Shown here piece by piece: positions 7,554-12,393 of a DNA stretch of 12,393 nt. Source of the stretch: Microcystis sp. T1-4. GTDB lineage: Bacteria; Cyanobacteriota; Cyanobacteriia; Cyanobacteriales; Microcystaceae. How positions within the stretch are numbered: position 1 is the stretch's first letter; each line of letters begins with the position of its first letter. The notes beneath the pieces were generated by a model. It worked only from the letters and a program-made list of their open reading frames with translations, did no database searches and was not told the DNA's origin. The DNA lies in NCBI RefSeq assembly GCF_000297435.1, contig NZ_CAIP01000145.1, positions 1 through 12,393 on the forward strand, in the 5' to 3' direction. A program made the position numbers and the translations under genes.

Positions 7554-7669
7554 TCCCCTTAGATGTAAGCAAAGTTAAGGTCTTTCTCTTAAACCGCAGA
7601 GTGCGCTATTAAGTTTCATTTAGGGGGTATTAGACCGATGGAAGTGGAATAGTAGCATAGGGAAAGGTG

Positions 7670-7692
7670 CTAAACCGCAGGGAGCGGTTTAA
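7670..7692. repeat. Palindrome TAAACCGC-N5-GCGGTTTA, with a decayed copy ~80 nt upstream
   Basis: Perfect 8-bp arms at 7671-7678 and 7684-7691 with an AGGGA loop. The 10-mer TAAACCGCAG also occurs at 7590-7599, followed by AGTGCG...TTAA, which looks like a degraded second copy of the same hairpin. There is no T-tract after the good copy, so a terminator for the methyltransferase gene is uncertain; a small dispersed palindromic repeat fits as well. Confidence 0.7.
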
Positions 7693-7811
7693 TTAATAAT
7701 TTAGGATCTTCCCGCTTTGTATATGAGAACAAATACTCATTCACCCATTGCCATTAACGGCTATCAGTATCCGAGATGTTATATAACTCGTGGTCGGAAC
7801 TGCTCTCCAAG

Positions 7812-7925
7812 GCTTTCAGTCCTTCCACACTGGCACTTTCTTAGGACGGTGGCAGTAATACAATCGGCCACCACCAGATTAGAAAAAGTGGCAGCAAAAT
7901 AGCTGAAGGCATTTCAAAGTGCCAG
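7812..7925. repeat. Overlapping inverted repeats upstream of the decarboxylase
   Basis: Three arm pairs are visible: CTGGCACTTT (7830-7839) with AAAGTGCCAG (7916-7925); GGTGGC (7848-7853) with GCCACC (7867-7872), nested inside; and GCTTTCAG (7812-7819) with CTGAAGGC (7903-7910, one G-T pair), which crosses the first pair. The crossing pairs are either alternative folds or a pseudoknot. About one 10-bp pair at this spacing is expected by chance in the window, so the functional reading is weak. Confidence 0.35.
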
Positions 7926-8012
7926 CACCCACCCGACACCATACCAGGAAGTCCCTCATGAATCTTGAATAGGGATGGGGGTTGATGCTAGGCGTTGGAC
8001 AAAAGCGAGATT

Positions 8013-9704
8013 ATGGAAGAGATTATGGAAACTTGGACGCGATCGATTGACATCGAGGAGATAGCAAAACGCCATGGGTCTCCTTTATATATACTGAACC
8101 TCGGTCAGCTTCGTCGGAACCTGTCCCACTTTGTGGAGCTTGTGGGCAGTCCATCTCAGGTTGCTTACCCGGTAAAGGCTAATCCGTCGATGGCGATTCT
8201 GAATGAACTGGCATCCCTGGGATGCTCCGCAGACTGCTCTTCTAAATATGAAGTTGAGTTGGCCCTTTCTTGCGGATTCCCGTTAAATCGGATCACATAC
8301 AACAGTCCGGCGCCCGACCGCCAGCTAATGGTAGATCTCCTCGATGGAGGCTCAACAGTAGTTGCTGACTCCCAAGCTATATTAGATGACCTTCAACATA
8401 AGCTTTATGGCAAGGATTGGAGTGGGAGCTTGCTGGTTCGGGTTAACCCAGAAAAACCGGTGGAATATTTCCACAATACTGATTGGCAGGATCTGGTTTC
8501 TCACGCCTCGCCCAACAGTAAGTTTGGCATCCCATCCGAGGAATTGCCAGATGCGCTGGCCAGTTGCCAACTACCTATAGCTGGCTTGCATATCCATATT
8601 GGTACTCAGATGGATAATGTATCGGCATTTAGTCATTCGATTCAGTTTATTCATCATTTGAAAAACTTAATCGAGGCCGGCTCGAATCATTGCATGAGAA
8701 AACTAAATCTTGGCGGTGGGCTTGGCATTGACTTCCATGACGGGCAACAGTTTCCAACCATCCCAGAGTACACAGAAGCATTAAAGAAACACTTGTTACC
8801 CGGTATTGAGTACATAGTCGAGCCTGGACACGCACTGGTTGGTAATGCCGTCGCCTTGTTGACTCGTATCCGCGAGCTTAAGCAGATGCGGGGCAGACGT
8901 TGGGCTATTGTTGATGTTGGCTCCGACCAGCTAATCAAGGTGACTCTCCTCTCATGGAGCCACCAAATTATCGATCGCAATCATCGCACCCTGCCTACTC
9001 AAGGGGACGATGCTATCGGAGGGCCACTTTGTTTTGCCGGCGATATATTGCTACCATCGACCAATTTAGAAGGCCAGAGTCCTGGAGATCCATTGTTAAT
9101 CCAACACGCAGGGGCCTATTGCTATTCAGTAAGCAATCACTTTAATGGGTTTCACGGGCCCGGGCATATAACCATAGATGAAATGGGTCAAATAGAAACG
9201 GCTTACACTGCTGAGGACGTATTTGCCGATCACAACTTCTTGGGATTTTCCCTGCCGACGCGCCTCCCTTCGGAAGTGCCAGATCATGAAATTGATCTCG
9301 ATATCATTGAGAGACTAAGCAGTGACTATCTCAAGCAGGGAGCATCTTCAGATGGCTACACATTTACCAGAGTCCAACTCATAGCGCCAAGAACCTTGCA
9401 GTTTATGGTGAAGGCGAAGAGTTCTTTAGGAGCGATATCGATCCCATTCGCCGCCCGCATCGCCTCGGATGCCACAATCATTTCAGCTTTGTATCTTGTC
9501 GGCAAACAGGCCAAAGATGTTTCTGTTTGGGGAACAAGAATATATATGAAGTCAGACACGATAATTCGTACCAGCCAGCCATTGAGACTGGTTGTATATA
9601 TAGCACCCCAATCAAGCCTCCCTGTGGATAAGTATATTACTCACCTGTCTCACTGGGACCTGGGCAACGGGAAGTTTAAGGGATCGTTCCGATTCATCTT
9701 ATAA
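8013..9704 (+). CDS. Fold-III PLP-dependent decarboxylase (LysA/ODC-like) with extra C-terminal domain
   Basis: A 563-aa protein (from the ATG at 8013; TTG at 7995 and ATG at 8025 are alternatives). Residues ~1-420 form an alanine-racemase-fold decarboxylase: PLP lysine in AYPVKANP (Lys55), CSADCSSKYEVELAL, VNP, GLHIHIGTQ (His195), glycine loop LGGGLGI, EPG (Glu270), the catalytic Cys-Asp region GPLCFAGD (Cys340, Asp344) and AGAYCYS (Tyr369). This set argues for an active basic amino acid or diaminopimelate-type decarboxylase. EPGR, normal at the phosphate-binding site, reads EPGH. The protein is ~140 residues longer than LysA; the tail (~427-563) is a separate alpha/beta domain I do not recognise with certainty, faintly like a hot-dog fold. 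The extra domain and structured upstream region suggest a specialised-metabolism enzyme rather than housekeeping LysA. It stands alone and ends before an intrinsic terminator. The substrate is unknown. Confidence 0.88.
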   Translation: MEEIMETWTRSIDIEEIAKRHGSPLYILNLGQLRRNLSHFVELVGSPSQVAYPVKANPSMAILNELASLGCSADCSSKYEVELALSCGFPLNRITYNSPAPDRQLMVDLLDGGSTVVADSQAILDDLQHKLYGKDWSGSLLVRVNPEKPVEYFHNTDWQDLVSHASPNSKFGIPSEELPDALASCQLPIAGLHIHIGTQMDNVSAFSHSIQFIHHLKNLIEAGSNHCMRKLNLGGGLGIDFHDGQQFPTIPEYTEALKKHLLPGIEYIVEPGHALVGNAVALLTRIRELKQMRGRRWAIVDVGSDQLIKVTLLSWSHQIIDRNHRTLPTQGDDAIGGPLCFAGDILLPSTNLEGQSPGDPLLIQHAGAYCYSVSNHFNGFHGPGHITIDEMGQIETAYTAEDVFADHNFLGFSLPTRLPSEVPDHEIDLDIIERLSSDYLKQGASSDGYTFTRVQLIAPRTLQFMVKAKSSLGAISIPFAARIASDATIISALYLVGKQAKDVSVWGTRIYMKSDTIIRTSQPLRLVVYIAPQSSLPVDKYITHLSHWDLGNGKFKGSFRFIL

Positions 9705-9780
9705 AGTTCTTTTCGTTGCCTTGCTCACGATATTTACACAACCAGGCTGGCACTGTGTTTCTATGATGCCCTCAACTTTT

Positions 9781-9817
9781 AGCTATCACCTTGAGGGTGG
9801 GAGCTTTTTCTTGTTTT
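9781..9817 (+). terminator. Intrinsic terminator after the decarboxylase gene
   Basis: Stem AGCTATCACC (9781-9790) pairs with GGTGGGAGCT (9796-9805) around a TTGAG loop, with one mismatch and one G-T pair, and runs directly into TTTTCTTGTTTT. It starts 76 nt after the decarboxylase stop and works in the plus direction. Confidence 0.75.
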
Positions 9818-10330
9818 AGTGGCAGTTTGTCTTTTTCCCTAACGGTGATTGCTTCTTTGGTCTGTTGAGTTAGTTCATTAAACCTCTTGCATAATTAATT
9901 TTTGAGGGTTCAAAAACGGTAAGAATAAGGATTAAATTGCATAAAATCCTTAAATAGACCATTTAATTGATTATTGTTCATTCCTAATTCTCCTGACGAC
10001 CGGCTACTGACTCCTAACCCTAACAACAATTTTTGATTTTTACCAGAGGTCTATTCTTCTGCGCTTTCTTTGACTACTGTTGAGGTTACTCCTGCCATAA
10101 TTTTTGGATAATAAGAGTTATGGTCGGTCAAGCGTCAAAACATCAAGGCTTTTCCTTGATCCCAGTAATGTAAACTTTGATTAAGAGAAAGATTTCTAGC
10201 CCCGATCCGATGTTATATTAATAATTGAAGCTAAAGAAAAAAGCTTCCCTGACAGATCGACTGGCAAGGTTATAAAGGTCAAGTTCACAAAGGAGTAAAC
10301 CCTGTTAAAGTTACATTCTGTCTCGATAAC
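9818..10330. other. Intergenic region (~513 nt), A+T-rich, no gene seen
   Basis: No convincing coding frame on either strand. Visible structures are an 8-bp hairpin TAAGGATT/AATCCTTA (9926-9952), the inverted pair AATAGACC (9953-9960) and GGTCTATT (10048-10055), a 7-bp hairpin ATCAAGG/CCTTGAT (10142-10160) without a T-tract, and a 6-bp hairpin GAAGCT/AGCTTC around an A-rich loop (10227-10247). This could be remains of a mobile element or repeat. TACATT at 10312-10317 is a weak -10 candidate for the structured RNA downstream. Confidence 0.5.
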
Positions 10331-10483
10331 GACGATAACAGCGATCGACCTGAACGCTCATATTTCCTAGAGTAGAGAACAAGGGAGTTAGGCAATTGGA
10401 ACTAGGGTTCAATGCTTCTCCAACCAGTCTCAAGTTGTGAGGGGAAATACCTGAGAATCGGTAAACTGATCGCTGTTATTGTT
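10331..10483 (+). ncRNA. Candidate structured non-coding RNA, 6S-like architecture
   Basis: The segment folds by eye into one long irregular rod. The closing helix pairs 10331-10346 with 10468-10483: 16 bp, including a perfect 12-bp core (ATAACAGCGATC / GATCGCTGTTAT) and two G-U pairs. ACC (10348-10350) can pair with GGT (10460-10462). A second helix joins CTCATATTTCC (10357-10367) to GGAAATA-cc-TGAG (10443-10455), with only a 2-nt bulge. A central open region follows, with a small hairpin on its 3' side (CTCA-agttg-TGAG, 10429-10441). The terminal hairpin has GGAG/CTCC (10384-10387, 10418-10421) and a nine-pair stem around TAGG. Closing stem, central bubble with 3' hairpin, terminal stem and a length of ~150-185 nt describe 6S RNA, the RNA polymerase decoy. 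The proS promoter lies beyond it, so it is not part of the proS leader. Strand and exact ends are uncertain; identity as 6S is inference. Confidence 0.5.
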
Positions 10484-10505
10484 TGTCAACACAAGTAATT
10501 GATAA

Positions 10506-10534
10506 TTGCAGTCGCTCTCCTTTGATGAGATAAT
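10506..10534 (+). promoter_or_regulatory. Likely proS promoter (-35 TTGCAG, 17 nt, -10 GATAAT)
   Basis: TTGCAG (10506-10511) and GATAAT (10529-10534, 5 of 6 matches to consensus) are separated by exactly 17 nt and lie 33 nt before the proS ATG. This predicts a leader of roughly 25 nt. The -35 box is poor, as is common in cyanobacterial promoters. Confidence 0.55.
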
Positions 10535-10567
10535 AGAAAGTCTTCTGTTCAAAAGGATATCGATAGG

Positions 10568-12379
10568 ATGCGACTCTCTCAACAGCTTTTTGTCACTCTC
10601 CGGGAAGATCCAGCCGAGGCGGAAATCCCTAGTCATAAATGCTTGATCCGTGCCGGTTACATTCGTCGCATCGGCAGCGGTATTTACGCCTATTTACCCC
10701 TGATGTGGCGGGTTTTGCAGAAAGTCTCCCAGATAGTCCGGGAAGAAATGAACAAAGCCGGTGCCCAAGAATGTTTACTTCCCCAACTGCAACCGGCGGA
10801 ACTCTGGCAAGAATCAGGCCGTTGGGACACCTACACAAAAGCAGAAGGGATTATGTTTGCCCTGACGGACCGGCAAAAGCGGGAGTTAGGATTAGGACCG
10901 ACTCACGAAGAAGTAATTACTGCCGTCGCTCGTGATTTAATTCGTTCCTATCGACAATTACCGGTTAATTTATATCAGATTCAAACTAAATTTCGAGATG
11001 AAATTCGCCCTCGTTTTGGTTTAATGCGGGGACGGGAATTTATTATGAAAGATGCCTATTCTTTCAATCTTGACGAGGAATGTTTAAAGAAAACCTATCA
11101 AGCGATGGATATAGCTTACCGCAATATTTTTCGCCGTTGTGGGTTAGCTTTTCGGGCAGTAGAAGCCGATTCTGGAGCGATTGGCGGTTCCGCATCCCAA
11201 GAATTTATGGTCTTAGCTGATGCTGGAGAAGATGAGGTTTTATTTACCGGCGATGAAAAGTATGCGGCTAATCTGGAAAAAGCCGTTTCTTTGCCGGCCG
11301 ATAAAGTGGCTTCTCCCTTTAAAAAGTTTACTAAAAAAGAGACTCCTAACACCAACACGATCGAAAGTTTAGCTAAATTTCTCGATTGTTCCGCCACCGC
11401 TATCGTCAAAAATGTTCTCTACGAAGTGGTGTATGATAGCGGCATAACTGTTTTAGTTTTGGTGAGCATTCGCGGCGATCAAGAGGTTAACGAAGTTAAA
11501 CTACAAAATGAATTAGTTAGACAGGCGGGCCGTTACAATGCTAAAACAATTTTGGCTTTAAAAATACCCGATGCTGCCGCTCAACAGCAATGGGCAACTA
11601 AACCTTTACCTTTAGGTTATATTGCTCCCGACTTAGAAGATAATTTGCTCAAAAAAGCCAGCGATATTGCTTCTAAATTTTTACGCATAGCAGACAACAC
11701 GGTGACAGACTTAGAAAACTTTATCACCGGTGCTAATGAAACCGGGTTTCATGTAGTGGGGGCCAATTGGGGTAAAGATTTTATCTTACCGGAATTAATC
11801 GTCGATCTACGCAAAGCCCGGGTAGGCGATCGAGCTATTCACGATCCTAATCAAACCTTGCAAAGTGCTAGAGGAATTGAAGTCGGTCATATCTTCCAAT
11901 TGGGTTATAAATATTCTCAAGCTATGAACGCTTTTTATACTAATGAAGCGGGAGAATCTACCCCCATTTGTATGGGTTGTTATGGTATAGGAGTATCGCG
12001 TTTAGCCCAGGCAGCCGTAGAACAATCCTACGATAAAGATGGCATTATTTGGCCCGTAGCTATTGCCCCCTATCAAGCGATTGTGGTTATTCCTAATTTA
12101 GCCGATGCCGAGCAGGTAAAAACCGCCGAAAGTTTATACAATGAGTTAAATCAAGCCGGCATTGAAACCCTGTTGGATGACCGGAATGAACGTGCGGGAG
12201 TTAAGTTCAAAGATGCGGATTTAATTGGGATTCCCTATCGCATTGTCACGGGTAAATCTCTCAAATCGGGTAAGGTGGAATTAGTCGAAAGAGCCGGTAA
12301 AAAAGCGTCAGAAGTAGCAATTAATGAGGTAGTTTCCTATTTAAAAACTGCTATTTCAAAGGCAGACGCTTCTGATTGA
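10568..12379 (+). CDS. proS: Prolyl-tRNA synthetase, bacterial type (EC 6.1.1.15)
   Basis: Charges tRNA-Pro with proline in the cytoplasm. The 603-aa protein has the complete bacterial layout: class II motif 1 region around GSGIYAYLPLMWRVLQK (37-52), the GPTHEE loop (110-115) of the proline/adenylate site, motif 2 FRDEIRPRFGLMRGREF (142-158), an editing (INS) domain inserted between motifs 2 and 3 (~225-410) that clears mischarged Ala-tRNA-Pro, motif 3 GCYGIGVSR (470-478), and a C-terminal anticodon-binding domain (~500-595, with DDRNERAGVKFKDADLIGIP). Length is slightly above the usual ~570. The ATG at 10568 begins the standard MRLSQ N-terminus; AAGGAT (10553-10558) is a possible ribosome site. 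It appears to be transcribed alone from its own promoter. The stop lies 14 nt before the window end. Confidence 0.98.
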   Translation: MRLSQQLFVTLREDPAEAEIPSHKCLIRAGYIRRIGSGIYAYLPLMWRVLQKVSQIVREEMNKAGAQECLLPQLQPAELWQESGRWDTYTKAEGIMFALTDRQKRELGLGPTHEEVITAVARDLIRSYRQLPVNLYQIQTKFRDEIRPRFGLMRGREFIMKDAYSFNLDEECLKKTYQAMDIAYRNIFRRCGLAFRAVEADSGAIGGSASQEFMVLADAGEDEVLFTGDEKYAANLEKAVSLPADKVASPFKKFTKKETPNTNTIESLAKFLDCSATAIVKNVLYEVVYDSGITVLVLVSIRGDQEVNEVKLQNELVRQAGRYNAKTILALKIPDAAAQQQWATKPLPLGYIAPDLEDNLLKKASDIASKFLRIADNTVTDLENFITGANETGFHVVGANWGKDFILPELIVDLRKARVGDRAIHDPNQTLQSARGIEVGHIFQLGYKYSQAMNAFYTNEAGESTPICMGCYGIGVSRLAQAAVEQSYDKDGIIWPVAIAPYQAIVVIPNLADAEQVKTAESLYNELNQAGIETLLDDRNERAGVKFKDADLIGIPYRIVTGKSLKSGKVELVERAGKKASEVAINEVVSYLKTAISKADASD

Positions 12380-12393
12380 GTGATTAAATATAC

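Larger units (their letters stand above)
7554..8012. other. Intergenic region (~459 nt) with several inverted repeats
   Basis: No convincing gene lies here. The first part holds two related palindromic elements (about 7589-7613 and 7671-7691). The second part (about 7800-7925) has overlapping inverted repeats that could form RNA structure. A small hairpin TCCCT(c)AT ... AT-AGGGA (7952-7975) lies shortly before the decarboxylase start. A TTG-initiated frame (7717-7902) and a 22-codon ATG frame (7776-7844) exist but have no recognisable features. Confidence 0.55.

Noticed and set aside
7776..7844. 22-codon ATG frame (begins MLYNSWSELL) before the decarboxylase, considered as a peptide precursor or leader peptide.
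   Set aside because: No ribosome site, no recognisable leader or core features, and it overlaps the inverted-repeat region; frames this short are common by chance.
7717..7902. 61-codon frame starting with TTG in the same spacer.
   Set aside because: Rare start codon, no ribosome site, atypical composition rich in Arg, His and Ser, and no recognisable motif.
7830..7925. Nested inverted repeats as an integron attC site.
   Set aside because: The conserved GTTRRRY / RYYYAAC core ends are absent and no integrase is present.
10430..10636. 68-codon minus-strand frame across the proS start.
   Set aside because: It overlaps the candidate RNA, the proS promoter and the proS 5' end, and has no recognisable protein features.

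Overview
The window looks like a unicellular cyanobacterium, most probably Microcystis aeruginosa or a close relative (inference). Three exact copies of the cyanobacterial HIP1 octamer GCGATCGC, a PphA-type PP2C phosphatase, a cyanobacterial ABC1 kinase with a short N-terminal extension, a small helical protein of a cyanobacterial type, and intergenic short tandem repeats (CATAATT, CCCCACTT, AGGGTTTT) all point this way. No rRNA, tRNA, CRISPR array or intact transposase is present.

Left part (1-5005): the 3' end of a sensor histidine kinase runs in from the left edge and is followed 35 nt later, on the same strand, by a protein made almost entirely of ankyrin repeats. A repeat-rich spacer separates these from a compact minus-strand cluster read as small helical protein > ABC1 kinase > PP2C phosphatase, with gaps of about 42-44 nt, probably one operon.

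Middle part (5006-7553): a divergent promoter region leads to a lipoprotein substrate-binding protein of the branched-chain/neutral amino acid ABC type, with no permease or ATPase genes nearby. A perfect 11-bp hairpin follows it, then about 350 nt with no convincing gene, then a small integral membrane protein of the ICMT/PEMT (DUF1295-like) methyltransferase superfamily.

Right part (7554-12393): a 459-nt spacer with several inverted repeats precedes a fold-III PLP decarboxylase. It keeps the catalytic core of DAP/ornithine decarboxylases and carries an extra C-terminal domain of about 137 residues. This stretch looks accessory. An intrinsic terminator closes it. A long non-coding interval follows; near its end a ~153-nt segment folds by eye into one long irregular rod (16-bp closing helix, second 11-bp helix, central bubble with a small 3' hairpin, terminal hairpin). 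That is the architecture of 6S RNA and is the best candidate for an unannotated gene here. The window ends with complete proS (bacterial-type prolyl-tRNA synthetase), which has its own promoter.

Most of the window is ordinary chromosome. The parts worth a second look are the candidate structured RNA before proS and the decarboxylase fusion with its structured upstream region.
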